A stretch of DNA of 64,000 nt from Pandoraea cepalis (lineage in GTDB: Bacteria > Pseudomonadota > Gammaproteobacteria > Burkholderiales > Burkholderiaceae): the NCBI RefSeq assembly GCF_902459665.1, contig NZ_CABPSL010000001.1, forward strand, positions 496,001-560,000, given 5' to 3'. Each line of letters starts with the position of its first letter. The stretch's first letter is position 1. A model generated the notes under the pieces. The model was given only the letters and a program-made list of their open reading frames with translations, searched no databases and was not told the DNA's origin. The position numbers were made by a program, and so were the translations under genes. Positions 32,556 through 43,854 of this stretch are shown here, in pieces.

Positions 32556-32753
32556 GGCACGTCGGCGTTGGGGTCGCGGGGGCGGTGCAGGGGACGGGCG
32601 AGCCGCTGTGATCCTGCCGCCGGATATCCATCCATCATACGCAATCAAGTGTCATCGCGGCCAGCGCTTGAAGTACCATTTCGTGTTCAGACGCGGCCCC
32701 TGAGGCTTGATGCCGGCGCCGCGCCTTCCCCAATTTCGCCTCCGAGGTCAGCC

Positions 32754-33401
32754 ATGTCCACGCTGTATAGCTATTTCCGCAGTTCCGCCGCGTATCGCGT
32801 GCGGATCGCCCTGAATTTGAAGGGCCTCGATTACGAGACCGTGCCGGTGCATCTGGTGCGCGAAGGCGGCGAGCAGCGCAAACCGGCGTACCTTGCGCTC
32901 AACGTCAACGGATTGGTGCCGACGTTCGTCGACGAGGGTGTGAACCTTCATCAATCGCTGGCCATCATCGAGTATCTCGAAGACGTGCATCCGACGCCTG
33001 CGCTCCTGCCGGCCGACCCGGTGGCGCGCGCTCAGGTGCGGGCACTGGCGCTCGACATCGCCGCGGACATCCACCCGATCGACAACCTGCGCGTGCTGCG
33101 TTACCTCAAGCACGACCTGGGGGTGACCGACGCGCAGAAGGATGCGTGGTATGTCCACTGGGTCGTGGAGGGTTTCACGGCGCTGGAAGCCCGCCTGGCG
33201 GCGCAGTCGCCGCAAGGCAGGTTCACCTTTGGCGACACCCCGACGCTCGCGGATTGCTGCCTCGTGCCGCAGGTCTACAACGCGAACCGATTCAAGGTAG
33301 ACATGACGCGCTTCCCGCGAATTGCCGCCGTCAACGCGCACTGCCTGACACTTGACGCCTTCCGCCGGGCCACGCCAGAAGCGCAACCCGACGCCGAGTA
33401 A
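32754..33401 (+). CDS. maiA: Maleylacetoacetate isomerase / zeta-class glutathione S-transferase
   Basis: A 215-residue GST-fold enzyme with the zeta-class signature SSAAYRVRIAL near residues 10-20 and the conserved NLHQSLAIIEYLED. It isomerises maleylacetoacetate to fumarylacetoacetate using glutathione in tyrosine breakdown. No other tyrosine-degradation gene is adjacent, so a general GST role is possible. The ATG at 32754 begins with the standard MSTLYSYFRS; the upstream open frame is an artefact of the G/C-rich context. Confidence 0.88.
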   Translation: MSTLYSYFRSSAAYRVRIALNLKGLDYETVPVHLVREGGEQRKPAYLALNVNGLVPTFVDEGVNLHQSLAIIEYLEDVHPTPALLPADPVARAQVRALALDIAADIHPIDNLRVLRYLKHDLGVTDAQKDAWYVHWVVEGFTALEARLAAQSPQGRFTFGDTPTLADCCLVPQVYNANRFKVDMTRFPRIAAVNAHCLTLDAFRRATPEAQPDAE

Positions 33402-33409
33402 GCCGCACG

Positions 33410-34036
33410 ATGGTCGATCCCGCGTTCTGGCGGGGCATGGCGCTGGGCGCCAGCCTCATCATGGCCATTGGCGCGCAGAATGCGTTCGTGCTGCGTCAGG
33501 GCATTCTTCGACGCCATGTCGGCGTGGTCGTGGCTGTCTGCGCAATTTGCGACATGGTCTTGATCGCGGCGGGGGTCGCGGGCATGGGCGGTTTGATCGC
33601 CGCCTATCCGCGCTTCCTGACGGCCGTGACGTGGGGCGGCGCCGCGTTTCTGTTCTGGTACGGTCTGCGCGCGTGGCGTGCCGCGTTGCGCGGTGCGGGC
33701 GCCTTGCAGGCCGACGGCAGCCGCGCGGCTACGCAGGACATGACCTGGCAGCGAGCGTTCGTGCTCGTGTTGATGCTCTCGTTACTCAATCCGCACGTTT
33801 ATCTCGACACGGTGATTCTGCTGGGCGGCATCGGCGCGCGCGAGGTGCCGCCCGGGAATGCGTGGTTTGCCGTGGGCGCGATGACCGCCTCCGTTTTCTG
33901 GTTCACCGCGCTTGGCTATGGCGCCCGGTTGCTTGCGCCGCTGTTTGCGCGCGCGCGGGCATGGCAGATCCTCGATGGGATCGTCGGCATGATGATGTGG
34001 GGGCTCTGCGCAGGACTCGTCGCGCAGCAGTGGTAA
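33410..34036 (+). CDS. LysE/ArgO family amino acid exporter
   Basis: A 208-residue, six-helix LysE-superfamily transporter. The start GMALGASLIMAIGAQNAFVLRQGI and the central LNPHVYLDTVILLG segment match ArgO/LysE exporters of basic amino acids. It exports surplus arginine or lysine analogues across the inner membrane. It begins eight bases after maiA. Whether it also exports the cluster's product is pure speculation. Confidence 0.9.
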   Translation: MVDPAFWRGMALGASLIMAIGAQNAFVLRQGILRRHVGVVVAVCAICDMVLIAAGVAGMGGLIAAYPRFLTAVTWGGAAFLFWYGLRAWRAALRGAGALQADGSRAATQDMTWQRAFVLVLMLSLLNPHVYLDTVILLGGIGAREVPPGNAWFAVGAMTASVFWFTALGYGARLLAPLFARARAWQILDGIVGMMMWGLCAGLVAQQW

Positions 34037-34080
34037 TGCGTTGTTATCGGGCGGCGCTGTCTTGCGCCGCCGGAAAAGGT

Positions 34081-34112
34081 AACGGCCCGCCGCGTGATGC
34101 GGGCGGGCCGTT
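34081..34112. terminator. Stem-loop between the LysE gene and ftsY
   Basis: An 11-bp stem AACGGCCCGCC / GGCGGGCCGTT with a ten-base loop lies between two convergent genes, and on the minus strand it is followed by ACCTTTTCC. It is a likely bidirectional terminator, though the T-runs are short. Confidence 0.6.
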
Positions 34113-34153
34113 GGCAGTGTGGCCGGCGGATGCGCTTGACTGAGTTGGCTGAG

Positions 34154-35569
34154 TTAGCCGAGCAAGGCGTCGGCGAATTCGCGCGCCGAGAACGGCTGCA
34201 GATCCTCGACCTTTTCGCCCACGCCGATGAAGTACACCGGCACCGGACGCTGACGCGCAATGGCGGCGAGAATGCCGCCCTTGGCCGTGCCGTCGAGCTT
34301 TGTCACGATGAGGCCGGTGAGTTGCAGCGCGTCGTCGAACGCCTTGACCTGCGTGAGCGCGTTTTGTCCCGTGTTGGCGTCGATCACGAGCAGCACCTCG
34401 TGCGGTGCGCCCTCGGCAGCTTTGCCCAACACGCGCCTGATCTTCTTCAACTCTTCCATCAGATGCAACTGTGTGGGCAGTCGGCCGGCGGTGTCGGCCA
34501 TCACGATGTCGATCTTGCGCGCGCGTGCGGCAGTCACAGCGTCGAACACGACGGCGGCCGGGTCGCCGTTCTCCTGTGAGACGACCGCGACGTTGTTGCG
34601 CTCGCCCCAGATCGCCAGTTGTTCTCGTGCCGCCGCGCGGAAGGTGTCGCCGGCGGCGAGCAGCACGGACTGGCCGTAGTGCTGGAAGTGTTTGGCGAGC
34701 TTGCCGATGCTTGTCGTCTTGCCTGCGCCGTTCACGCCCGCGATCATCACGACCATCGGCGACTCGCGACCGAGAACCAGGCTCTGTTCCAACGGCTGCA
34801 GCAATTCGACCAGCAGATCGTGCAGCGCGCGCTTGACCTGCTCGCCTTCGGTCAGCCGGTCAGTCTTGACCTTCTTGCGCAGGGCGCCGATCAGGAAAGC
34901 CGTGGCTTCCACGCCGGCGTCGCTCATTAGCAGCGCGTCTTCCAGTTCCTCGAACAGGTTCTCGTCGACTTTCACGCCGATGAAGATGCCCGTGAGACCG
35001 GCGCTCGTCTTCGACAGTCCCGCCTTCAGGCGCGTGAGCCAGGAGCGCTTGGCGGCCGGGGCTTGGGCAGGCGCCGCGACGATCTCGCCGATGGCGTCGC
35101 CGTGGGCATCCTTGACAACGACGGCCGGAGGCGGTGCGGCCGGCTCGATCGACGATATCGGCGCAATGGGCTCAATCGGCTCGACGGGTTCCGCCAGTTC
35201 CGCCTGTTCGGGCGCGATTTGCGGCGCAATCGTGGGTGTGGACTGCGCCGGCGTGATGAGCGATGGGACATTCGCCTGCGCCGGCTCGGACGGCACCGCA
35301 TTTTGGACCGGGGTGACGGGCGGGGGCGGGGCGTCGATGGGTGCGGTGGGTGCCTGCGCGGCTTCGGCCGGCACGCTAGCGGGCACGACGGCCGGTGCGA
35401 TGTCGGCCTTCGCCGCAGCGTCTTCGACCGGCAAGCTTGGCGAAGCGGGCGTTTCCGGGATTTCCGGCGATGGCGCCAGCGCGTCGGACGCGAGGGATTC
35501 GGTCGATGCGGGACTCGTCTCGGCGGCTTTGTTACCGCCCGACTTGAAGCGCTTGAAGAAACTGAACAT
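34154..35569 (-). CDS. ftsY: Signal recognition particle receptor FtsY
   Basis: A 471-residue SRP-receptor GTPase. The C-terminal NG domain has the P-loop [15 protein letters not shown], the DTFRAAAREQL motif, DTAGRLPTQ and TKLDGTAKGG. The N-terminal A domain (about residues 10-190) is a low-complexity region rich in Ala, Pro, Glu and Ile (repeats such as PIEPIAPISSIEP), as is common for FtsY. It docks ribosome-SRP complexes at the membrane. The ATG at 35569 starts with MFSFFKRF; the frame extends to 35641 without homology. It is divergent from the M16 protease genes. Confidence 0.95.
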   Translation of the reverse strand: MFSFFKRFKSGGNKAAETSPASTESLASDALAPSPEIPETPASPSLPVEDAAAKADIAPAVVPASVPAEAAQAPTAPIDAPPPPVTPVQNAVPSEPAQANVPSLITPAQSTPTIAPQIAPEQAELAEPVEPIEPIAPISSIEPAAPPPAVVVKDAHGDAIGEIVAAPAQAPAAKRSWLTRLKAGLSKTSAGLTGIFIGVKVDENLFEELEDALLMSDAGVEATAFLIGALRKKVKTDRLTEGEQVKRALHDLLVELLQPLEQSLVLGRESPMVVMIAGVNGAGKTTSIGKLAKHFQHYGQSVLLAAGDTFRAAAREQLAIWGERNNVAVVSQENGDPAAVVFDAVTAARARKIDIVMADTAGRLPTQLHLMEELKKIRRVLGKAAEGAPHEVLLVIDANTGQNALTQVKAFDDALQLTGLIVTKLDGTAKGGILAAIARQRPVPVYFIGVGEKVEDLQPFSAREFADALLG

Positions 35570-35740
35570 GGGGTGAAGAACTCGACGTGGGCGCACGCGG
35601 TCGGCGTGCGTCTGTGATTTGTCTTGCCATTCGCGCCGCACAAAACGCCCTACAATGGGCGGGTCGTGATTTCCGACGCGGGAAATGCGACGTATTTTAT
35701 CAGACGCGAATCAACGTCCGTGACGGGCGAAAGGGGATCC

Positions 35741-37159
35741 ATGACGGGAACCATGCGCTGGCGACATACCTTGGCCGGACTCATCCTGGCCAGTGTGGCA
35801 TGCCTGAGCCAGGCGGCCGACACCGCCGGCAGCAAAACGGCGGATAACACGTCGGAATTCACGTTATCGAACGGGCTGCGGCTGATCGTGCGCGAAGACC
35901 ACCGGGCACCGACGGTGGCCCATGTGGTTTGGTATCGCGCGGGCTCGCTCGACGAATTCAACGGCACGACGGGTGTGGCCCACGTGCTCGAACACATGAT
36001 GTTCAAGGGCACCAAGGCTGTCGGGCCGGGCCAGTTTTCGCGTCAGGTGGCGGCGCTGGGTGGCCGCGAAAATGCGTTCACCAGCAAGGACTACACCGGC
36101 TACTTCGAGCAGACGGAGAAGTCGCGTCTGCCGGAGATGATGCGTCTCGAGGCCGACCGCATGGCCAACCTCACGCTCTCCGGCGACGAGTTCGCCAAAG
36201 AGATCCAGGTGGTCATGGAGGAGCGCCGGCTGCGCACGGACGATCAGCCGCGCGCGTTGCTCTACGAGCAACTGATGGCCTCGGCGCTCGTTGCCAATCC
36301 CTATCGTCGCCCAATCGTCGGCTGGATGGACGACCTTCAGCACATGACCGTCCAGGATGCACGCGACTGGTATGCGCGCTGGTACGCGCCGAACAATGCG
36401 GTGGTGGTCGTGAGCGGCGATGTCGATCCCGCGCAGGTCAAGCAACTCGCCGAGACCTATTACGGCCCGCTCAAGCCGCATGCGTTGCCCGATCGGCGTC
36501 CTCAGAACGAGCCGGCACAACTCGGCGTGCGCCGGGTGTTCGTGAAAGCACCGGCCGAGAATCCACACGTGATGCTCGCGTGGCGCGCGCCCCGTCTGAC
36601 CGACGTCGAAAAGGACGACGACGTCTATGCGTTGCAGGTGCTCGCCGCCGTGCTCGACGGCTATGGCAATGCGCGTCTGACGAGCCGTCTCGTGCGCGAG
36701 CAACGCATCGCGAACGATGTTGGTGCCAACTACGATGGCGTGGGCCGTGGCCCGCAATTCTTCCTTCTCGACGGCACCCCCGCGAAGGACAAGACGCCTG
36801 AGCAGCTCGAGAAGGCGCTTCGCGCGCAGGTGGCCGATATTGCGGCGCATGGTGTGACCGCGGCGGAACTTGGGCGCGTGAAGGCGCAGGTCGTTGCCTC
36901 GCAAATCTACAAACGCGACTCGGTGTTCGGCCAGGCGATGGAGATCGGTCTGAACGAAATGTCGGGTATCTCGTGGCGGCAGATCGATCGCATGCTCGAC
37001 AAGGTGAAGGCGGTCACGCCGGCACAGGTGCAGGCGGTGGCCGGCAAGTACTTCGGCGATGCGTCCCTGACTGTGGCGACGCTGGTTCCCCAGCCCATCG
37101 ACGAAGCGACACGAAAGCGCCGCGCCCAAGGGGCGGAAGACTTGAAGAACATGCGCTGA
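35741..37159 (+). CDS. M16 family zinc peptidase (catalytic partner)
   Basis: A 472-residue pitrilysin-family peptidase with an N-terminal signal peptide and the zinc-binding HVLEHMMF (HxxEH) motif near residue 86, plus the downstream glutamate in the EIQVVMEERR helix. It likely degrades peptides in the periplasm as a heterodimer with the product of the next gene. I chose the ATG at 35741 because AGGGG lies just upstream; in-frame codons back to 35624 are unsupported. The pair layout matches proteobacterial M16 tandem genes. Confidence 0.9.
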   Translation: MTGTMRWRHTLAGLILASVACLSQAADTAGSKTADNTSEFTLSNGLRLIVREDHRAPTVAHVVWYRAGSLDEFNGTTGVAHVLEHMMFKGTKAVGPGQFSRQVAALGGRENAFTSKDYTGYFEQTEKSRLPEMMRLEADRMANLTLSGDEFAKEIQVVMEERRLRTDDQPRALLYEQLMASALVANPYRRPIVGWMDDLQHMTVQDARDWYARWYAPNNAVVVVSGDVDPAQVKQLAETYYGPLKPHALPDRRPQNEPAQLGVRRVFVKAPAENPHVMLAWRAPRLTDVEKDDDVYALQVLAAVLDGYGNARLTSRLVREQRIANDVGANYDGVGRGPQFFLLDGTPAKDKTPEQLEKALRAQVADIAAHGVTAAELGRVKAQVVASQIYKRDSVFGQAMEIGLNEMSGISWRQIDRMLDKVKAVTPAQVQAVAGKYFGDASLTVATLVPQPIDEATRKRRAQGAEDLKNMR

Positions 37160-37171
37160 GAGGGCCACACG

Positions 37172-38629
37172 ATGATGAAAATTTCCGCACTGTTGCGTGC
37201 GTTCTCTGTGCCTGCGCGCACGGGCTTTACCGCGAGCGTTGCTGCCGTTGCCGCGGGCGCCGCGGGCGCGATTATTGCCGTCACGCCGCTGAGTGCTCGC
37301 GCGGCGCTGCCGATTCAAAGCTGGGTGGCGCCGTCGGGCGCCAAGGTGATGTTCGTCGAGAGTCGTTCGATCCCGATGATCGACCTGAACATCGATTTCG
37401 ATGCCGGCAGTCGCTACGATCCGCCGGGGAAGTCCGGTCTGGCGATGCTCACGGCGGGCTTGCTCGACGCGGGCGCGTCCGCCGCAGCCGGGCGCCCCGC
37501 GCTGACCGAGGCGCAGATTGCCGATCGCTTTGCCGACGTGGGCGCGATGGAAGCGACAAGTGCCGGACGCGATGCCGCGACCGTCACCCTGCGCACGCTG
37601 TCGTCAGCGACCGAACGCGATGCGGCGGTCGGCGCGATGGCGCAGTTTCTGCAACATCCTACGTTCCCCGATGCGGTGCTCAAGCGGGAAGCGGCGCGTC
37701 TGTCGGCGGCGATTGCGGAATCCGATACGAAGCCCGAGGCGATTGCCGAGAAGGCATTTCGCCGCGCGATCTACGGCAGCCATCCGTATGGTGTCAGCCC
37801 GACGGTGGCGAGTGTGAACGCCGTGAAGCGCGACGATCTGGTGCGTTTCTACCGCGACATGTACAGCCCGAAGCGGGCGGTCGTGACGATAGTCGGCGAC
37901 ATCGATCGAGCGCAGGCGGAGGCGCTCGTCGCCACGCTGACCGACGCCATGCCCGTGGGCGTGACGCCGCCGGCGATGCCGCCGGTCGCGTCGTTGGGCC
38001 GTGCCGTGCAGATCGATCTGCCGCACCCGGCCGAGCAGGCGCACATTGTGACGGGGCAGGCGTCGGTGGCGCGCAGTGATCCCGACTACTTCCCGTTGCT
38101 CGTGGGTAACTATGTCCTGGGCGGCGGGGGCTTCGTGTCGCGCTTGACGGCGGAGGTGCGCGAAAAACGCGGACTGACGTACGGCGTGTCGAGTGGCTTC
38201 ATGCCGCAGTTGCAGGAGGGGCCGTTCGAGATCAGTTTGCAGACGCGCCGCGAGCAGGCACCGGAGGCGCTCAAGGTCGTGCGTGAAACGCTCGCCAAGT
38301 TCGTCCAGGACGGGCCGACCGACGCGGAGATGCAGGCCGCCAGGGACAACCTGACCAACGGCTTCCCGCTGCGACTCGACAGTAATCGAAAGCTGCTGGC
38401 GAACGTGGCCGCTATCGGCTTCTATCACCTGCCGCTGGACTACCTCGATACGTGGACCCGCAACGTTGAAGCCGTGACCGCCGCGCAGGTAAAGAGCGCC
38501 TTCGCGCGTCACGTGGCGCCGGACCGGCTCGTCACGGTCGTCGTGGGGCCGAGCGACGTCTTCGGCGGCGCAAGCGCAGGCGCGGCGGCGCCCAGCGGCA
38601 AATCTTCGGTACGCACGCAAACGAAATAA
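37172..38629 (+). CDS. M16 family peptidase-like protein (non-catalytic partner)
   Basis: A 485-residue M16-fold protein with a signal peptide (cleavage after SARA near residue 45). It lacks the HxxEH zinc motif; the equivalent position reads SGLAMLTAG. It keeps the EVREKRGLTYGVSSG segment with the R/Y pair that binds the substrate C-terminus. This is the expected split of functions in the two-gene M16B system: one subunit has the metal site, the other the R/Y pair. It starts 12 bases after its partner. Confidence 0.9.
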   Translation: MMKISALLRAFSVPARTGFTASVAAVAAGAAGAIIAVTPLSARAALPIQSWVAPSGAKVMFVESRSIPMIDLNIDFDAGSRYDPPGKSGLAMLTAGLLDAGASAAAGRPALTEAQIADRFADVGAMEATSAGRDAATVTLRTLSSATERDAAVGAMAQFLQHPTFPDAVLKREAARLSAAIAESDTKPEAIAEKAFRRAIYGSHPYGVSPTVASVNAVKRDDLVRFYRDMYSPKRAVVTIVGDIDRAQAEALVATLTDAMPVGVTPPAMPPVASLGRAVQIDLPHPAEQAHIVTGQASVARSDPDYFPLLVGNYVLGGGGFVSRLTAEVREKRGLTYGVSSGFMPQLQEGPFEISLQTRREQAPEALKVVRETLAKFVQDGPTDAEMQAARDNLTNGFPLRLDSNRKLLANVAAIGFYHLPLDYLDTWTRNVEAVTAAQVKSAFARHVAPDRLVTVVVGPSDVFGGASAGAAAPSGKSSVRTQTK

Positions 38630-38682
38630 TCGTCGCATCGTCGTGGGATTGACGCGACGTATTGACATACGACATACGACAG

Positions 38683-38713
38683 ACGGCACCGACAGCTTTC
38701 GGTGCCGTTTTTC
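38683..38713 (+). terminator. Rho-independent terminator after the M16 gene pair
   Basis: A 10-bp stem ACGGCACCGA / TCGGTGCCGT with a six-base loop, followed by TTTTTC. It lies 54 bases after the second M16 gene and before the convergent ABC permease gene. Confidence 0.85.
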
Positions 38714-38752
38714 GTTGGCTTGCGTGAGCGGGCCGAAAGGTACGGCGTGGCG

Positions 38753-39664
38753 TTACCGAAGAATGCGCCTGCGCAGCAGTACGAGTGCCGCGGCGAACCC
38801 GACGACCGCATAGATGGCGAGCGCGCTTGCATGCAGCCATGGCAGGTCGATGGGGCGTCCGAGCATGGCGGGGCGGATCAGCGCCACCGCGTGGGCCAGG
38901 GGCAGCCATTCAGTGACGTGACGGGCTGCCGCCGGCAGTTGCGCCAAGGGGAAGAACACCCCCGAGAGCAGCAGCATCGGTGTCATGACCAGCGTCTGGT
39001 AAAACATGAAGAAGTCATAGCTCGGCGCGAGCGCCGTCATCACCATCGCCAGACTGGCGAACGCGAGCCCCGCCAGCAGGATCGCCGGCAGTACGACAGG
39101 CATGCTGTCGATGCGCGCGTAGCCGAGTGCGCTGGCCACCAGCAGGATCGCGACACCTGAGAGCACGGCCTTGCTCGCAGCCCACACCACTTCGCCGAGC
39201 ACTACGTCGCCCAGCGTAAGCGGCGTGTGCATGAGCGCTTCCCACGTGCGCTGCACATGCATGCGCGAGAAGCCCGAGTACATCGATTCGAAGCTGGCGG
39301 AGAACATCACGCTTGAGCCAACGGTCCCGGCGGCGAGAAACGCAATGTATGAGGTGCCGTCGACCTCGCCGACCATCATGCCGAGGCCGAACCCCAGCCC
39401 GAAGAGGTAGATCATCGGGTCAGCCAGATTGCCGAACAGCGACGCGATGGCGAGCTTGCGCCAGACAAGGAAGTTGCGCCGCCAGACGCCCATCCACGGC
39501 GAGATGCCGGGCAGGTAGCGAGGCGTCTCCGGGGGGCGTTCGTGGGGTGGGCCAGCGCGGTGCGCGCCCGCCGTCGAGACTGCCGCGCTGTCGCCGGTAT
39601 CACCCGTATCGCCGGTGTCGCGTGTTTCGGGTGTGTCGAGCATGGGATGGTCACGCTCAGTCAT
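38753..39664 (-). CDS. ABC-2 type permease, NodJ-like
   Basis: A 303-residue, six-helix ABC-2 membrane protein similar to NodJ (the [20 protein letters not shown] and [26 protein letters not shown] segments are typical). The N-terminal 50 residues form an unusual acidic linker with a repeated TGDTGDTGD run. NodIJ-type pairs export lipo-oligosaccharides in rhizobia, but homologues in Burkholderiales have unknown cargo. It overlaps the ATPase gene stop by eight bases. Confidence 0.85.
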   Translation of the reverse strand: MTERDHPMLDTPETRDTGDTGDTGDSAAVSTAGAHRAGPPHERPPETPRYLPGISPWMGVWRRNFLVWRKLAIASLFGNLADPMIYLFGLGFGLGMMVGEVDGTSYIAFLAAGTVGSSVMFSASFESMYSGFSRMHVQRTWEALMHTPLTLGDVVLGEVVWAASKAVLSGVAILLVASALGYARIDSMPVVLPAILLAGLAFASLAMVMTALAPSYDFFMFYQTLVMTPMLLLSGVFFPLAQLPAAARHVTEWLPLAHAVALIRPAMLGRPIDLPWLHASALAIYAVVGFAAALVLLRRRILR

Positions 39665-40574
39665 CGCGCATCTCCCGGCCGGTGAGTTTGAGAAAGACGT
39701 CTTCCAGATTGGCTCGCCGATGCAGATATCGAACGCCGGGCTGTTCTTGCAGCGCTGCAACGACCGGCACCGCGTCGCGCACATAGCAGAAGTGGGTCTC
39801 GCCACTTGTCTCGATGCGGTCGGCCAGTGGCGTCAGGCGCGCGAGCAGGGCTTGCGGCACGTCGCCGAACACCTCCACGACATCGCAGCCGATTTCGCGC
39901 GCAACAAGTTCGGGCGGCGTGCCCTCGGCGATCTTGCGGCCGGCGTCGATCACGCACAGACGATGGCACAGGCGCTCGGCTTCTTCCATGAAGTGCGTCG
40001 TGAGCAGAATCGTTTTGCCCTCGTTCATCAGCGACTTGAGCCGTTCCCAGATCAGGTGGCGAGCTTGCGGATCGAGGCCCGTCGTGGGCTCGTCGAGTAC
40101 AAGCACATCGGGATTGTTGATGAGCGCCCGGGCGAGTGTGAGACGTCGTTTCATGCCGCCTGAGAGTTGGCCGACGCGGGCATCTGCCTTCGACTCGAGT
40201 CGCGCGAACGCGAGCAGGGCGGGCACGCGTTCCCGAAGCTCGGCAGAGGAGAGTCCGAAATAGCGTCCGAAGACCGCGAGGTTCTCGCGCACGGTGAAGT
40301 CGGGGTCGAGGTTGTCGAATTGCGGCACGACACCGACGCGGCGTCGCGCCTGTGGCGCCTGTCGCGGCACGGACAGGCCACCGAGACGGATTTCACCGCT
40401 GTCGGGCGTGACCAGGCCCAGCAGCATGCGCAACGTGGTGGTCTTGCCGGCCCCGTTGGGCCCGAGCAAGCCGAAGCACTCGCCCGGCGCGACGCGCAGC
40501 GAAAGATGGTCGACCACGGGACGGCCGTCATAGGCCTTGCACAGCTCAATTACCTCGATGGCGGCGTCGGTCAT
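39657..40574 (-). CDS. ABC transporter ATP-binding protein, NodI-like
   Basis: A 305-residue ABC ATPase with Walker [14 protein letters not shown], signature LSGGMKRRL and Walker [14 protein letters not shown], and a C-terminal extension typical of NodI/DrrA-like export ATPases. It energises the NodJ-like permease next to it. The start is likely ATG at 40574; an in-frame ATG at 40679 would add 35 low-similarity residues. The pair is divergent from rsmD with a 272-base gap. Confidence 0.86.
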   Translation of the reverse strand: MTDAAIEVIELCKAYDGRPVVDHLSLRVAPGECFGLLGPNGAGKTTTLRMLLGLVTPDSGEIRLGGLSVPRQAPQARRRVGVVPQFDNLDPDFTVRENLAVFGRYFGLSSAELRERVPALLAFARLESKADARVGQLSGGMKRRLTLARALINNPDVLVLDEPTTGLDPQARHLIWERLKSLMNEGKTILLTTHFMEEAERLCHRLCVIDAGRKIAEGTPPELVAREIGCDVVEVFGDVPQALLARLTPLADRIETSGETHFCYVRDAVPVVAALQEQPGVRYLHRRANLEDVFLKLTGREMRDD

Positions 40575-40846
40575 GGCGAATCGGGTGGTTTCCTGTGATG
40601 CCCTGCCGGGCGCGTCGTCGTTGTGCCACTGGCGTCGAGGCAGACGCTCGCCGCTCGGGATCGACGCATCGTCTGCCATCGTATGCCTTGATGGGGCAGG
40701 TCTTGCGGGCGATGTGGTATGTTTCGCCTCAACAATGTAGCGTGAATTGTCATGATTTTGGATTCCTGGCGTGCGCAGCCGCGCGCGCGAACTCATTTTT
40801 GCACGGGTGACGGTGTCTCCGGCAAGGCTGTCCTGCGGGGAACACG

Positions 40847-41990
<1,144 letters not shown>

Positions 41991-42024
41991 GTATCGCGTA
42001 CGCCGGCCCGGCCCTTGCGGCTGA

Positions 42025-42312
<288 letters not shown>

Positions 42313-42359
42313 GCGGCGTGCCGGCCAAGCCAGCCGCGCACTGCGCGCGGCAGGGCCGC

Positions 42360-42956
42360 TTACTTCCCCGGTGCGGCGTGCAGGCGCATCATTGCCTTTT
42401 CCATCTCGCCTTTGACGACCTGATCGACGATGTCGAGCGAGCGCGACATCGCGTCGTCGATCTGCGCCTGCTCTTCCTTGCGCGGCGGCTTGAGCACGAA
42501 GTCCACGACCTGCTGTTGGCTGCCCGTCGGCTGAAGCGTGCGCGGATGGCCGATGCCCAGACGCAGACGCCAGAACTCGGGCGTCGTCAGATGCGCGGCG
42601 ATGTCCTTCAGTCCGTTGTGACCACCGCTGCCCCCACCACGCTTGAGTTTCACCGTGCCGGGCAGCAGATCGAGTTCGTCGTGCACGACGAGGATTTCAT
42701 CCGGCAGGATCTTGTAGAAGCGTGCGAGCGCCACAACCGACTGCCCCGAGCGGTTCATGAAGGTCTGCGGCTCGAGCAACCAGACTTCCTGGCCGGCGAT
42801 GCGTGTGCGCGCTGCAAAGCCGTGGAAGTTCTTCTGGTTCGTGAGCGACGCACCGCATTGCTGCGCCAACGCGTCGACGAACCAGAAGCCGGCGTTGTGA
42901 CGCGTTGCTGTGTATTCGGCGCCCGGATTGCCGAGCCCTACGATCAGCTTGATCAT
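42360..42956 (-). CDS. pth: Peptidyl-tRNA hydrolase
   Basis: A 198-residue Pth with the N-terminal [20 protein letters not shown] segment (catalytic histidine in RHNAG), the PQTFMNRSG motif and the HDELDL and [12 protein letters not shown] regions. It recycles tRNA from peptidyl-tRNAs released by ribosomes. It lies downstream of rplY on the same strand, separated by a terminator. Confidence 0.96.
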   Translation of the reverse strand: MIKLIVGLGNPGAEYTATRHNAGFWFVDALAQQCGASLTNQKNFHGFAARTRIAGQEVWLLEPQTFMNRSGQSVVALARFYKILPDEILVVHDELDLLPGTVKLKRGGGSGGHNGLKDIAAHLTTPEFWRLRLGIGHPRTLQPTGSQQQVVDFVLKPPRKEEQAQIDDAMSRSLDIVDQVVKGEMEKAMMRLHAAPGK

Positions 42957-43003
42957 TTCGGTATCACGATCTTGGCGCGCGCCGAATCGGCATGCGCACC
43001 GCC

Positions 43004-43039
43004 ATAAAAAAACCCGCCGGACATGACGTCGCGGCGGGT
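43004..43039 (-). terminator. Rho-independent terminator of rplY
   Basis: On the minus strand the 8-bp stem ACCCGCCG / CGGCGGGT is followed by seven T residues. It lies about 40 bases downstream of rplY, between rplY and pth. Confidence 0.8.
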
Positions 43040-43079
43040 CTTGCGTCCAGCGTCGCCGCTGAAGGCTAACGCGCGGGCC

Positions 43080-43700
43080 TTAGGCGGCCGGCGCTGCACC
43101 TTCGGCAGCCGGAGCAGCCGCTTCGTCAGCAGCAGCACCTGCCGGTTGGACGGCTTGCGCGACCACCGGGTTTTCTTGCTCGACGTGCAGCGTGAGCGTC
43201 ACGCCGGCGGGCAGCTTGACGTCCTTGGCGTGCACCGTCTTGCCCGCTTCCAGGGTCGACAGGTCGACTTCCAGGAATTCCGGCAGCTTGCCCGGCAGGC
43301 AGTTCACGTCGAGTTCGTTCACGGTGTGGCTGATCACGTTCGACGCCAGCTTCACGGCCGGGGCGTTCTCAGCACCCAGGAAGTGCAGGGGCACCTTCAC
43401 GTGAATCGACTTGTTCGGATCGACACGTTGGAAATCCACGTGCAGAACCAATTGCTTGAACGGGTGGTACTGCACATCGCGCAGCAGCACTTGTTCGGTC
43501 TGGCCGGCAACTTCCAGCTCGAGAATCGACGAGTGGAACGCTTCCTTGCGCAGGGCATGCCACAGCGCATTGTGATCGAGTTCGATCATCTTCGGATCAA
43601 CGTTTCCACCGTACACGATGCCCGTGGTCTTACCGGCATTGCGCAGGCGGCGGCTCGCACCCGTACCTTGCAGATTACGCTCAAAAGCGACGACTTTCAT
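43080..43700 (-). CDS. rplY: 50S ribosomal protein L25/general stress protein Ctc
   Basis: A 206-residue long-form L25 (TL5/Ctc). An N-terminal 5S-rRNA-binding domain ([32 protein letters not shown]) is followed by a C-terminal domain with [16 protein letters not shown] and an Ala/Pro/Glu-rich tail. It binds 5S rRNA in the large subunit. The ATG at 43700 gives the standard N-terminus. It follows prs on the same strand. Confidence 0.95.
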   Translation of the reverse strand: MKVVAFERNLQGTGASRRLRNAGKTTGIVYGGNVDPKMIELDHNALWHALRKEAFHSSILELEVAGQTEQVLLRDVQYHPFKQLVLHVDFQRVDPNKSIHVKVPLHFLGAENAPAVKLASNVISHTVNELDVNCLPGKLPEFLEVDLSTLEAGKTVHAKDVKLPAGVTLTLHVEQENPVVAQAVQPAGAAADEAAAPAAEGAAPAA

Positions 43701-43783
43701 AACAACTCCTTGGACTGCCCGCGACCAGGCAGCGATAGCTTCCCAAATGCCGTGCAAAAAACATCGGCTTCAGGAATGACAAA

Positions 43784-43834
43784 GGCGGGGAGACGCTCCC
43801 CGCCGACACAACAACGGCGCCACACAGGCGCCGT
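43784..43834 (-). terminator. Tandem stem-loops downstream of prs
   Basis: Two perfect stems lie between prs and rplY: GGCGGGGAG / CTCCCCGCC (43784-43804) and ACGGCGCC / GGCGCCGT (43814-43834). On the minus strand the distal one is followed by TTTGTC. Together they probably end or weaken the prs transcript. Confidence 0.65.
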
Positions 43835-43854
43835 CGCAAAAATTTACCGAACGC

